NCBI GenBank assembly: GCA_949290385.1
Contig: CASERY010000054.1
Span: 1-33,547 of the forward strand
Direction of reading: 5' to 3'
Source: an uncultured bacterium
Lineage (GTDB): Bacteria > Verrucomicrobiota > Lentisphaeria > Victivallales > UBA1829
Length of the DNA: 33,547 nt
Each line of letters begins with the position of its first letter. Positions within the stretch are counted from its first letter, which is position 1. Under the pieces are notes generated by a model, which was given only the letters and a program-made list of their open reading frames with translations, did not search any database and was not told the DNA's origin. Both the position numbers and the translations under genes were made by a program. This document shows positions 9,671-20,190 of the stretch, piece by piece.

Positions 9671-9995
9671 TGTTCGTAAACTCCCGAGTTGATTCAGCCG
9701 CCGGGGAAAGTGCAAGTCTGCGGATGGAGGCAGACTCAATGGGGATTTATCTCTTTTCCCGGGCGCGTTTCTAAAGCGGTTTGCCCATTTCTAAAGTGTA
9801 AAGAATATCTCTTATACTATACCACAATTTCAAAAATACGCAATCCAGCCATGAAATCCGTTTTTTGGGATTTGTATTTTGCAAAGAATGCATTCTATTG
9901 TTTTAACAGAAGAAGAATCAAAATTTGAACCTGTGGAAAACAGAATAGGTACAGCCGCCGCAAAAAAAAGACGGTTTTTGAGGGAGGTGTTTCTT

Positions 9996-12041
9996 ATGGC
10001 AGGAAAAAGACGCATTGGAGCAAGGAAGAACGAGCGTCAGGAAAAACGCTTGAAAAAGTCACGGTATGAGACTGAAGAAGTTCAGACTTCATCCGGGAAA
10101 AAACGTGCGAAAGCGCCCGAGTACACTGGAATCTTCTCTTCAAGTACAGCCGGATTCGGTTTTGTAAAACCTGATGATCCGGATCTTCCGGAATTTTTCA
10201 TCCCGGGTCGCTATGTTTCGAAGGCGATTGACGGGGATAGAGTCCGTTTTCATGAAATCCCGTCCCGCCCTGATTCTGGTGGCAGAGACAAGCGCGATCT
10301 GGGGCCTGTGGGGGCAATCGTGGAGATTCTGGAACATACCCGGAAAAATGTGGTTGCGGAACTTTCCTCCCGTCATGAAGCACGTCCGCTGGACAAACAT
10401 CTGCCGGAGTCTCTTCGTGTCAATTCTGTTCCGAAGGGGGTAAAGCCCGGGGAATGGGTGAAACTCCGTCTGCTGAATGATGGCGGCCGTCATACCGAGA
10501 AGATGACCGGAGAAGTAGTGGAAGCCTATGGAGAAGCCGGAACTCTGATGGCGGATCTGGATGCGGTTTGTGCTGAATACAATCTTCCTGAACCTTACAG
10601 CATGCAGGATAATCAGGAGGCAGAAAAAATTCAGCCGCTTGATATAGAGCGCGAGGACTGCAGAGGGTTCTGCACGGTTACCATTGATCCGGCAGATGCT
10701 CATGATTTTGACGATGCGCTTTCTATTGCTCCCGGTGAAAAACGGGGAGAAGTCATCCTGGGCGTTCATATCTCAGATGTGGCCGCATTTATCAGACCCG
10801 GTTCAAAATTTGATAAAAAGGCTGCTTTCCGCGGTTTTTCTTCCTATATACCCTTCCGTTTTTCACCTATGCTGCCCAAGGCTCTGACGGCGAAAATCAG
10901 TCTGCGAGAGGGAGTGGATTCCTGTGCTCATTCGGTGCTTTTTACCATTCGAAAAAGAGACGGTCATATCGTTTCTTTCCGTCGGGTGCATTCGTTGATT
11001 CATGTATAGAAACGCTTGAATTATGGAGAAGTCCAGTCTTTTATGGACAATCCAAGATCTGCACCGAAAGACTGGTCTGCAGATCTGAAGAAAAGCTTGA
11101 AACTTCTGATCGAAGTTTTTGAAAAAATGCGAGTTCAGCGTTTCAAAACTGAAAAATTCCTGAACCTGGATATCCCTGAAATTCGTGTTTGCTGCGATGA
11201 GGAAAAACAGGAAATTACCGGAATTGAACGCAAAATTCAGGGGCCTTCCGACCAGCTGGTGGAGGAGTGTATGCTTGCGGCCAACAGTGCGGTGGCATCT
11301 GAACTGATTGCCAAAGGAATTGCCGGATTGTTCCGGGTTCATCCGGAACCTGATCCGGAGAAAATAGCTGAGTTCTCCTCTTTGATGGCACAGTCGCTGC
11401 ATTTTCATACAGGCGACATCCTTTCGAGCCGGGATGCCTGCATTCATTTCCTTGAATCGATTCCGGATGATCACAGAAAACCATTGATCCTTTCAAATTT
11501 TCTGCGTTCTCTTCCTCGTGCAGGTTATTCTGTGGATCCTGCAATTCATTACGGACTTGGAAAAGTTCAGTATTCGCATTTTACAAGTCCGATCCGCCGA
11601 TATGCGGATCTTACCGTGCATCAGCAGCTTTGGCAGGCTGATACGAATGGTCGCTTAAGAAGCAAGAAATCGCTGAAGCCCATTGCCGAGGATCTTTCGG
11701 ACAAGGAAGAACGCAATGACAATGCCTATTTTGCCGCAGTGGACCGCCTGAAAATTCATTATCTCAAGCAGCATGGAGCCATGGAAGATGGAACCATGTA
11801 TGAAGGGGTGATTACAAAAATTACTTCCAGTGGTCTTGTTTGTGATATTGCAGAACTGGGACTTTACGGTTTTGTGCCCATGGAAAAAATCCGGGGAGGT
11901 GCGTTCCGACGTACTAAAAGCAAGCATAAAATGAAAGCCTCCAACAGCCATACGGAATACAAGATCGGCGATTTTGTCTATCTTATGCTGGATTCGGTGG
12001 ATACTGTGCGAGGAACTGCCATTTTCCGTCCGGCACTGTAA
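9996..12041 (+). CDS. rnr: Ribonuclease R (one in-frame TAG)
   Basis: Processive 3'-5' exoribonuclease of the RNB/RNase II family, 681 residues if TAG at 11007-11009 (codon 338) is sense. A basic N-terminus leads into an OB/cold-shock region (GFGFVKPDD). Next comes the RNB catalytic block DPADAHDFDDAL near residue 230, whose aspartates bind metal. After the TAG come KRLNYGEVQ, the ECMLAANSAVA helix, HFTSPIRRYADL, and an S1 domain from about residue 600. The TAG lies inside the RNB domain, between IHV and KRLNY, where E. coli RNase R has IHSHARLTY from memory; that position varies in the family. AGGGAGGTG lies six bases before the ATG, and the stop is TAA. Two separate halves would both be inactive. 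Confidence 0.96.
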
Positions 12042-12475
12042 TAAAGCTCTTATCAGCAAGATAGCAGAGAACTTCCTTGGAAATTTTGAAGCCTCTACAG
12101 ATTCCCTCCTTCCCTTTGAGTCCCGGGAGGGAGGAATTAAAGAATTGCGAATCTACTTTTAGATATAGTCCAGTACAGTCCGGAATGGGTTTCGAATGAG
12201 CCTGGCCGATTTGACGGCACTGCGGACTCAGTTTCTGTCTGTCCGGAAAAACCTGGATAGGTCAGGGAAGTCATTGCATCTGCTCAGGAAATCGCCAGCG
12301 AAAAGAAAAAGTTTATATCCTGCTCCTGTCTACAGAAAAAGGGTTATTGCCTTCCTGAAAATCGCAAAGGTTTCTGCCCCGGAATTCTTGCGGTAAATAC
12401 CGGAGCATTATTTTGGGGGACTGTATCCCGTACAGAGACGATATAAAAGCAGGCGGGAATGTCTGATTTTTAGAC
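12042..12475. other. Intergenic stretch between convergent rnr and acetyltransferase genes
   Basis: There is no supportable gene. An imperfect GC-rich inverted repeat (CCCTCC ... GGGAGG, about 12107-12135) follows rnr, but it lacks a T run and is not a convincing terminator. Short open frames on both strands have no ribosome sites or recognisable motifs. Confidence 0.5.
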
Positions 12476-13267
12476 TCAGAACTGCTGAATAATTTCCGAT
12501 TCAGAATAAAGAGGATATAAAATTTTACAGTTCTGGAACATCCAGCCGACGCAGTGTCCGTTTTCTGTGAAGAAGCAATACAGCGGTTTTCTCGTCTGAC
12601 CTGCGTGATGGCACGCTGCCTCAAAGGAATCAAAACCTGCGGCTTCATAGGAGAGCTTCATTTTCCGGAAACAGATTTTCAGCAGGCAATCAAGTTCATG
12701 ACGGTATTCCATGGTGGCTTTCCGCATATAAACTTTATCGGAAGGCTGATAGTATTCACAGCAGAAGTCCTTGAAGTTTTTGGGAACATTGGGAGAAACA
12801 GGACAGAACAAATCTCCATGTTCCTGACCATCATCCACCATTCGGAAACCCATGGTCCTGCAGATATTCACCATCCATCTGGAATCGGTGCTGCAGAAGA
12901 TGGCAGAGGCGCGGCATGCCCCGTGATGAAGGTCCTGTTCAAAACGTTTTAAAAGAGTACGTCCGACTCCTTTACCCTGATATTTTTCAAGGACTTCAAA
13001 ATGTCCGAAATTCCCAATGGCATCCAGATGGCGTCCCCACCCGTACCAGAGGCGTCCGGCATATTGCCCGTCGACGGATGCCAGGAAGAAGCGGTCTTCA
13101 CATTCGGGCACTGCTCCAATGCTGCGGCGGAGAATACTTTTCAAATGCGGAGGCATTTCATGAATGCTGTACTGTGTGTGAATCAGTGTTTCGTGCTGTC
13201 TGGCGAAATCCAGTGCCTGGTCGGAGTTAATGGCTCTGGGAATGTAGCGCGCTACAATAATATCCAT
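12476..13267 (-). CDS. GNAT-family N-acetyltransferase
   Basis: A 263-residue protein. The central acetyl-CoA motif A is visible as EVLEKYQGKGVGRTLLKRFE (Q/R-x-x-G-x-G/A pattern), followed by a strand-helix with TMGFRMV that is usual near the end of a GNAT fold. The C-terminal ~90 residues (around YEAAGFDSFEAACHHAG) form an extra region, perhaps a degenerate second lobe. I start at ATG 13267 (MDIIVARY), preceded by GAGAGAAAACAAG. The stop is TGA and there is no TAG. The substrate is unknown. It is convergent with rnr. Confidence 0.85.
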   Translation of the reverse strand: MDIIVARYIPRAINSDQALDFARQHETLIHTQYSIHEMPPHLKSILRRSIGAVPECEDRFFLASVDGQYAGRLWYGWGRHLDAIGNFGHFEVLEKYQGKGVGRTLLKRFEQDLHHGACRASAIFCSTDSRWMVNICRTMGFRMVDDGQEHGDLFCPVSPNVPKNFKDFCCEYYQPSDKVYMRKATMEYRHELDCLLKICFRKMKLSYEAAGFDSFEAACHHAGQTRKPLYCFFTENGHCVGWMFQNCKILYPLYSESEIIQQF

Positions 13268-13406
13268 CTTGTTTTCTCTCACATTTTCTTGAGGTTATTC
13301 AGTAGTATACATCTTCTGGTGTTTTTGAAAAGGAGAAAAGTGTAAAAAATAGAGAAAAGAATTTTTTGTTTCCGCCGGCAATGGCTGTTTTTTTGCAGAA
13401 CTGGAA

Positions 13407-13655
13407 ATGAGGGTGAGCGGAGACTGCCGAAAAGCTGGGAAAAGCGGTTTTATTCAAAAAATCTTTTCGTCTGTCAGACAGATAAAGGGATCCAAAATAT
13501 TGGATGCAATGGATGAATTTGAAAAGATTTCTGAAGAATATCAGACAGACAATGCTTGTTTACTGCAAAGATGTATGACGTTTGTCCAGTTCTGCCCATA
13601 GAATGAAAAAGAATTTGGAAATTCCAGGATTATTTCAGGATTGTTTTTCCCTTGA
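13407..13655 (+). other. Doubtful small ORF upstream of guaB
   Basis: This is an open frame of 82 codons beginning MRVSGDCRKAG. It contains a TAG at 13599-13601 and ends in TGA. A middle stretch, ILDAMDEFEKISEEY, is helix-like, but there is no clear ribosome site and no family I recognise. Because a recoded UAG lengthens random open frames, this may be chance. The rest of 13268-13984 is AT-rich with no gene. Just before guaB there is a cluster of ATAGAAA-like repeats (about 13926-13962) flanked by CCTGT and ACAGG, which may be leader RNA structure. Confidence 0.2.
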
Positions 13656-13984
13656 ACTGTTTTTGGAGCAGATCTGGACCCCGAAGGGAGAGGGGAAATT
13701 TTTACCTGACCCGAGATTTTTGTACGGGGGTATTTTCTGAAAAATCTGTTCCCCGATTCACGATGAAGAAGACTTGCTTTTTATGGAAAATGTGCTAGAT
13801 TAAATCAATTTAACGATCTGTTTTCAGAATAGAATTGTCTTTGATGCAGGAATAATGAAACAGCCCGTTAAAAATATTTTTTGACAGAAGAGTCAAACTG
13901 TTTGCAAAGTAGATCAACAGCCTGTATAGAAAATAGAAAAATAGATAGAATATAGAAATAGGAACACAGGAAGAAGGAGCGATT

Positions 13985-15493
13985 ATGGCTTTCTATTACA
14001 ACGAACCGTCCCATACCTTCAGTGAATATCTCCTGGTACCGGGTTATTCCGGTGCGGACTGCATTCCCTCCAAGGTTTCATTGAAAACGCCGGTGGTGAA
14101 GTTCAAGCGGGGCGAGTCATAGCCGCTTACCATGAATATTCCTCTGGTTTCAGCTATTATGCAGGCTGTTTCAGATGACCGTATGGCTGTGGCGCTGGCC
14201 AAAGAGGGTGGTATTTCTTTTATTTATGGGAATCAGACAATTGAAAATCAGGCAGCGATGGTTCGTCGAGTCAAGAATTACAAAGCCGGTTTTGTTCGTT
14301 CTGATTCGAACCTGCGTCCGGATGCTACTCTGACAGATGTGCTGGCTTTGAAGGCAGCCAATGGTCATTCCACGATTGCTGTCACGGATGACGGAACGGC
14401 CAACGGTATTCTGCTTGGACTGATAACAAGCCGCGATTACCGCGTGGACCGTATGGATCTGTCTGCAAAATGCAGAGACTTTATGACACCGATTGAAAAG
14501 CTGATCACGGTTCAGGAGGGAATATCCCTGCAGGATGCTTATGACGTGATCTGGGACCACAAACTTAATTCTCTTCCTGTGATTGACCGGGAAGGTCATT
14601 TTGTGGCTTTTGTGTTCCGGAAAGATTACGATCAGCACAAGGAGAACCCGCTGGAACTGGTGGACAGCAAACACCGTTTTATTGTAGGGGCCGGCATCAA
14701 TACCCGAGATTATGAAAAGCGTGTTCCTGCCCTGGTGGAGGCTGGTGCCGATATTCTGTGCATTGATTCCAGTGAAGGCTTTACTGAATGGCAGAGCCGT
14801 ACGATTGCCTTTATTCGTGAAAAATACGGTGATCGGGTGAAAGTCGGCGCTGGAAATATTGTGGATCGTGACGGATTCCGCTTCCTGGCAGATGCCGGAG
14901 CCGATTTTATCAAGGTCGGAATTGGCGGCGGATCCATTTGCATTACGCGGGAGACCAAGGGAATCGGACGCGGACAGGCTACGGCTGTAATTGATGTGGC
15001 CAAGGCCCGTGATGAATATTTTGAAGAGACGGGTGTTTATGTTCCGATTTGTTCGGACGGCGGCATTGTGCATGATTATCATATTACGCTGGCTCTGGCC
15101 ATGGGTGCGGATTTCTGTATGCTGGGACGCTATTTCTCCAGATTTGATGAAAGTCCCACTAAGAAAGTCATGATAAACGGCAATTTTATGAAGGAATACT
15201 GGGGCGAGGGCAGTGCCAGAGCCAGAAACTGGCAGCGTTATGACCTGGGCGGAAAATAGAAACTTTCCTTTGTGGAAGGTGTTGACAGTTATGTTCCGTA
15301 TGCCGGCCCCATGCATGACAACATCGGCATTACTCTGAATAAAATCCGTTCCACTATGTGCAATTGCGGAGCTCTGTCGATTCCGGAACTCCAGCAGAAG
15401 GCAAAACTGACTTTGGTCAGCAGTGTGTCTCTGGTGGAAGGCGGTGCTCATGATGTGCTTGTAAAAGACAATGTGAATCATCCTCATGGATAA
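13985..15493 (+). CDS. guaB: Inosine-5'-monophosphate dehydrogenase (two in-frame TAGs)
   Basis: Catalyses NAD-dependent oxidation of IMP to XMP, the committed step of GMP synthesis. The reading from ATG 13985 ([17 protein letters not shown]) to TAA is 502 residues, which I recall as the normal length of the Clostridia-like IMPDH subtype it resembles. TAG at 14120-14122 (codon 46) falls between KFKRGES and [17 protein letters not shown] at 15257-15259 (codon 425) falls between YDLGGK and [16 protein letters not shown]. Tandem CBS-type segments lie at about 95-205, and the catalytic cysteine is Cys319 in [16 protein letters not shown] precedes the ATG. Under the standard code the middle piece would lack the N-terminal strand and the C-terminal active-site flap region. 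guaB and purD both carrying TAG argues strongly against pseudogenes. Confidence 0.97.
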
Positions 15494-15564
15494 TTATTGT
15501 CAGGGATTTTCCTGGGCTCCGGAAAGAAGTCATTCCTGATGAAATGAGCTTTGGCTTTTTATTA

Positions 15565-15607
15565 AAAATACTGGAAGAGAGAAAATGCTTTTCCAGTATT
15601 TTTTTAT
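15565..15607 (+). terminator. Intrinsic terminator after guaB
   Basis: AAATACTGGAA pairs with TTCCAGTATTT and is followed by a T run. It lies about 70 bases after the guaB TAA and more than 300 bases after the second in-frame TAG, in keeping with the longer gene model. Confidence 0.9.
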
Positions 15608-16060
15608 ATTTTCCTTGTTTTGGAAACCTGATTGACTAAAGTTCAGGGAAGTTTTGTTTCGTTTTAAAGACCAATTCAAAGACCTGTATGATTTTATTCC
15701 GCAAGGCTTTTTATTTTTTCATCAAGGGGGAGTATTGTGGAAGAGACTATATACAGTTCAACTGCCCGATGATAAAGCAGCGTTTGATGTTTTATCAAAG
15801 AACAAAAATCATTATTTTCGGTGATTATTGCGTTGCGGCCTTCGTGCAACAGAAGGTGGAATTAGAAAAAGTCTAAAGACTGCCGAGAATAATCCATGAG
15901 GGGTAATAAATAAAGATCAGCGGATTTTTCCAGGGACTGCGTTTCGGCATGATTCATTCTTTGCCTGATCTTTATGCTGGCAAAGTTGTTGAAATAACTC
16001 CGACTGTGTTTCGATATGATTTACGTTTTACCTGATGCCTTGTGGTTTCCCGGAGGAAAT
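15608..16060. other. Gene-poor region with an 11-bp inverted repeat
   Basis: I see no supportable gene. A 62-codon open frame at 15688-15876 (plus strand) lacks a ribosome site. A perfect 11-base inverted repeat, ATAAAGATCAG at 15910-15920 and CTGATCTTTAT at 15965-15975, encloses 44 bases. It could be an RNA hairpin or a remnant of a mobile element, but no transposase is present. Confidence 0.4.
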
Positions 16061-16109
16061 AAAAAACTGTTCTGAAACCCGGGGAGGAAAACCGAATTCC
16101 AGAACAGTG
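16061..16109 (-). terminator. Intrinsic terminator after the macAB-type operon
   Basis: On the minus strand CACTGTTCTG pairs with CAGAACAGT across a loop of about 25 bases, followed by TTTTTT. It lies about 70 bases after the permease TAA. Confidence 0.8.
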
Positions 16110-16178
16110 AAACAAGAAGAGTCTGTTCCTGTATAACCGGCGGAATATGTATCCAGAGAAATGCCGCCGGTATTTTCT

Positions 16179-17540
16179 TTATTCATATCTGAGGGCTTCG
16201 ATGGGATCGAGCTTGGATGCTTTCCAGGCAGGATAAAATCCAAACACAATCCCCACAAGAGCCGAAACAAAAAATGCGGCTACAACAATTCCCGGACTGG
16301 CCTGAATCGGCCAATTGGATACATGGTGCACCATGAGTGCCGCCCCGTGCCCCAGAAGAATTCCAATAATTCCGCCGAGGGAACACAACAGAATGGATTC
16401 TGTAAGGAATTGCTGAAGAATATCTCTGGACCGGGCACCTACAGCCATGCGCAGACCAATTTCACGCGTTCGTTCTGTTACCGAAACCAGCATGATGTTC
16501 ATAATGCCTACACCGCCTACAACCAGAGAAATCAGAGCAACAGCCAGAAGCAGATTGCTCATCTACTAGGAAGTGCCGCTGAGCATTTTTCCGAGTTCTT
16601 CAGGGTTTCGGATTCTGAAATCATTTTCTGCATCCTCTGCCAGATGATGGCGTTCCCGGAGGAGCTGTTCCACTTCGGTTTCCGCCTGATTGATGAGGGA
16701 TGGCGAAACGGCGGAGACCATAATCTGATCCACATGAGTGAATCGAGGCATCAGGAGTGTATCGGTTTCCAGATTTTCATCCTGTTCCGGGTAAAAGGCA
16801 ACGCCTTCAGCCGGATAGAGGTCGGACGGAGACGTGCTGGGCGTACTGGTGGTATCAGTAGCGGTTCCTGTTTTGAGCCCGGTAATGCGCAACCGGATCG
16901 TTGTCCAGGGAGCAATGACGATATCATCTTCGTCCATACCCATCATGTTGGCACCTTTTTTCTCGAGAACGCCAACAACGGTGAAGGAAACCGACCCCAG
17001 GCGAATAATGGAATCAATGGGAGATTCCCCATTGAAAACTTCTCTTACGATGGTTTGACCTACAAGACATACTCTTGAACGGTTTTCCACATCTCTTTCC
17101 GTCAGGGTGCGGCCTTCACTGACATTCCAGTTTCGGATGGTCAGATAGTCCGGCGTACTTCCGACAATGGAACGCGGAATCCAGTTTGTGTTCCCGTAAA
17201 TTAACTGAAGACTGGAGGAGCTGACAATAGGCGTGGCATACGCCACATTGGGACACTCTCGGATAATGGCACTGCAATCTTCCGGTGTCAGACTCATGGC
17301 ACTTCCCTGAGCCTGGGAGACCCTTCCGGGCTGCCGCGGTGCACCCGGCATAATAACCAGGGTATTGACTCCGAGGCTTTCCAGAGATTCCTAAATGTTG
17401 GCTGCGGAACCGCGTCCGATTTCCATCATTGTAATCACTGCGGCGATGCCGATTACAATGCCAAGTGTTGTGAGAAGAGAGCGTGTGATATTCCGGCGAA
17501 GTGCACGGAATGCTCCTATGAGAGAACTGCGGAATGTCAT
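16179..17540 (-). CDS. MacB-like ABC transporter permease (three in-frame TAGs, two adjacent)
   Basis: Inner-membrane permease of the MacB/FtsX type, 453 residues from ATG 17540 to TAA. The N-terminal FtsX-like start (ALRRNITRSLLTTLGIVIG) is followed by the periplasmic MacB_PCD domain, then GGVGIMNIMLVSVTERTREI and the last membrane segments. TAG at 17391-17393 (codon 50) lies in NI-TAG-ESLESLG; from memory MacB proteins have V/I-Q-E/Q-x-I-x-S-L-G there. TAG-TAG at 16566-16568 and 16563-16565 (codons 325-326) follow LSGTS and precede MSNLLLAVALISL; MacB proteins commonly have TSQTLT-like sequence here. Gln fits the first and third-listed contexts well. The start overlaps the ATPase stop as ATGA. 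Split at TAG, none of the three pieces would form a permease. Confidence 0.95.
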
Positions 17541-18256
17541 GGCTTCTGCGCTCCTTCTTCTGCATCATTTTTGCCGAAAATGCCGCCAATAATGATTCCA
17601 TCTTTGATCTGGATGGTCCGTTTCGCGTATCCAGCAACTTCAGCCGAGTGAGTTACCAGAATAATCGTGATGCCTTCCTTGTTCAATTCTTCAAACATTT
17701 GCATAACTTCCACACTGGTTTTGGAGTCCAGATTGCCTGTGGGTTCATCTGCAAAAAGCACCGGGGGATGGTTGATCAGTGCACGGGCAATGGCTACACG
17801 TTGCTGCTGGCCTCCGGAAAGCTGTGAGGGAAAATGGTTCATCCGGTCTCCGAGACCAACACGCTGGAGCATCGCAACAGCACGTTTTTTGGCCTCTTTG
17901 GAGGAGAGTTTTGCATTCGTATAAGTCAGGGGCATGGTGACATTGTCAATGGCACTGGTCCTGGGAAGAAGATTGAAACTTTGAAAAACAAAGCCGATTT
18001 TCCGATTTCGGACAAGAGCTCTGTAATCATTGTCGGCGTATCCCACGTCCTCTCCTTCCAGCAGGTATTTCCCGCTGGTCGGACGGTCCAGGCATCCCAG
18101 GATATTCATCAAGGTGGATTTCCCGGAACCGGAAGCTCCCATCAGCGCCACATATTCCCCATGCTGAATGGACAGGGAAATACCTTTAAGCACAGGAACC
18201 TGCATCTCACCGATGAAATAGGTTTTATTGATATCCTGAAGCTCAATCAAGTTCAT
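17537..18256 (-). CDS. ABC transporter ATP-binding protein, MacB/LolD type
   Basis: A 239-residue nucleotide-binding subunit. Walker A is GASGSGKST at residues 40-48. The signature LSGGQQQR and Walker [13 protein letters not shown] follow, and the switch histidine is in LVTHSAE. As in many LolD/MacB-type exporters the ATPase is a separate protein rather than fused to the permease. Its ATG overlaps the macA stop (ATGA), and its own TGA overlaps the permease ATG, so the three genes are translationally coupled. No in-frame TAG. Confidence 0.96.
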   Translation of the reverse strand: MNLIELQDINKTYFIGEMQVPVLKGISLSIQHGEYVALMGASGSGKSTLMNILGCLDRPTSGKYLLEGEDVGYADNDYRALVRNRKIGFVFQSFNLLPRTSAIDNVTMPLTYTNAKLSSKEAKKRAVAMLQRVGLGDRMNHFPSQLSGGQQQRVAIARALINHPPVLFADEPTGNLDSKTSVEVMQMFEELNKEGITIILVTHSAEVAGYAKRTIQIKDGIIIGGIFGKNDAEEGAQKP

Positions 18257-19557
18257 TTTTTAGGTCCTTTGTTGCGGCTGGGCGGTTGCGGAAGGAAGGG
18301 ATTGGTTGCAGACTGGCTTTCATTGTCAGACTGGTTGGCAAGAGTGACAATGCTGCTGCCTGTGATAATTTGCATGCCTTCCTGAAGACCGCCGCTGAGG
18401 ATTTCTGTATTAACCCCGTCATTGAGGCCGGTAACGACAGAAACCGGTTTGGGAACACCGTTTTCCAGCACCCAGACAAGGCGCTCGTTTTCTTTCAAGT
18501 CAATGGAATCGGAATGGATGCCGGATTCCATCGGAGGGTTAAAACGAAGTGCTGCATTGGGGACATACAGAACACCGGAACGGCTGTCCAGAATGAATTT
18601 TACGTTGGCTGTGAGATAAGGCAGCAGAAGATTGTCTGAGTTGTCTGTATAAATTTCAACCACATAGGTTACCACGTTCTGAGACATCGTGGCATTCAGA
18701 CGAATTTTCTGAACAGTTCCATCAAAAGTCCTGCCTGGATAGGCATCAACTGTAAAGATAACCTTCTGCCCTTCCTTGATGGATCCGATATCTGCCTCGT
18801 TGACAGAAACCCATACTTCCATGCGTTTCAGATCTTTTGCCAGGAGAAAAAGACTGGGGGCGCTCATGCTGGCATTCACTGTCTGACCAATACTGACTCG
18901 GCGGTCAATGACAACCCCGTCCACGGGTGATGTTATCACACAGTATCCAAGATTACGTTCACATTTTTCCAGGGAAGCCTGTGCAGATGCAAGCTGGGCT
19001 TGTGCTTCAAAGAGTTTTGCTTGATTGATTGCATGAGAGGCTTTTGCAGATTCAAAAGTTGCTTTTGCACTGTCATATTCGCTTCTTGCCATAATGCCCT
19101 GCGGATAGAGTTGCTGCGCTCTGTCCCAGTCGGCAGTGGCAAGGTCCAGACTGGCCTGACTTTGAAGAAGTGTCGCCTGTGCATTGGCTATGGCTGCTTC
19201 TGCCTGCTGCTTTGAAGCCTTTGCAATATTGACTTCCGCCTGGTACAGGTCATCATCAATATAGGCTAGGACCGCCCCTTCCTTGACCTGGGAACGGTAA
19301 TTGACTTCCTGATTGTTTTCATCGAGTCCGAAACTTGTGATCATTCCGCCAACCTGGGCACCAACATTGACCAGTTCTTCCGGTTCGAGTGTTCCCGTGG
19401 CACTGATTGTGCTGAACAGGTCCCCTTTTTCTGCTGTTTGGGTTTTGTAAATGATTTGTGTGGTTGCCGCAAAGAAGTGACGATAAATCCAAATGCCTAC
19501 AGCAATCAGCACGGCAATGACAGCAATCAGCACAATCCAGCTGAATATCTTTTTCAT
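18253..19557 (-). CDS. MacA-like periplasmic adaptor (membrane fusion protein)
   Basis: A 434-residue RND/HlyD-type adaptor linking an inner-membrane MacB-type transporter to an outer-membrane channel. There is a single N-terminal membrane anchor (about residues 4-26). Then come a lipoyl/barrel-sandwich half (SATGTLEPEELVNVGAQVGG), a long alpha-hairpin rich in Ala, Gln and Ser (about 110-200), the second lipoyl half (VITSPVDGVVIDRRVSIG), and a beta-barrel/membrane-proximal domain. The end is proline- and lysine-rich. AAGGAG lies upstream of the ATG, and the stop is TGA overlapping the ATPase start. It is the first gene of the operon. No outer-membrane TolC gene is in the window. Confidence 0.94.
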   Translation of the reverse strand: MKKIFSWIVLIAVIAVLIAVGIWIYRHFFAATTQIIYKTQTAEKGDLFSTISATGTLEPEELVNVGAQVGGMITSFGLDENNQEVNYRSQVKEGAVLAYIDDDLYQAEVNIAKASKQQAEAAIANAQATLLQSQASLDLATADWDRAQQLYPQGIMARSEYDSAKATFESAKASHAINQAKLFEAQAQLASAQASLEKCERNLGYCVITSPVDGVVIDRRVSIGQTVNASMSAPSLFLLAKDLKRMEVWVSVNEADIGSIKEGQKVIFTVDAYPGRTFDGTVQKIRLNATMSQNVVTYVVEIYTDNSDNLLLPYLTANVKFILDSRSGVLYVPNAALRFNPPMESGIHSDSIDLKENERLVWVLENGVPKPVSVVTGLNDGVNTEILSGGLQEGMQIITGSSIVTLANQSDNESQSATNPFLPQPPSRNKGPKK

Positions 19558-20190
19558 AAGAAATATTTTCTCCTTGTTTTTCTAGGGTTCGGACATGAAG
19601 ATTCAAAAGTTATTTTTTAATATTTATTAGGAAATTCATATAATATAACGCATAATTTCTTTTTTTTATTGCCGTAAGAAGAAAAAATCCTGTTTTTTTT
19701 ATGCAAAACGGCATTTGCATTTATAATCCTTTTGAGCGGGGAACGGTCCAGGCATGATGGGGATCCCTGTGAGGGAAAGGCGGTGAAAGTGAGATTGTAT
19801 ACGGACAAATGCTTTTCCCCTGTCGGAATGGGAAGGATTTTTGTCTTTTTGCCATTGGAAAAGTTTGGAAAAGGACGGAAAGGGATTTATATTACAAGGC
19901 CGTCCAGAGCCTGTTTGAGATGGAGTTGGTCGAAATGGATCCGAACAGAATCAGGATGGGGTCGGCACCGTATTTTGCAATTTTTACCCGATCTTTTCGG
20001 AGAGCGTGTAGAGAGTCTCTGGAAAGGCCTTTTCAAGGCGGAAGATTTACACGGTGCAGAGATATTCCTGCAGGAACTGCCGCTTCGCTGAAGAGGACGG
20101 AACGCGGTGGCAGTTATCGGCGGATTTTACGGAAAAAGTCATCATTACCAACAGATATGACAATAGCATGAAAACCGGAGGTTTTATTCC
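19558..20190. other. Intergenic region upstream of purD with a possible decayed ORF
   Basis: Three plus-strand frames each carry a protein-like stretch in turn: DLYYKAVQSLFEMELVEMD (from about 19884), then LFGERVESLWKGLFKAEDL (about 20000-20055), then RFAEEDGTRWQLSADFTEK (about 20080-20140). The last frame runs to a TGA at 20192-20194 that overlaps the purD ATG and contains a TAG at 20009-20011. This could be a small gene with frameshifts, or chance. The region also has to hold the divergent promoters of macA and purD. I make no functional call. Confidence 0.25.

Noticed and set aside
15910..15975. 11-bp inverted repeat as insertion-sequence ends
   Set aside because: The enclosed 44 bases hold no transposase, and no flanking target duplication is visible.
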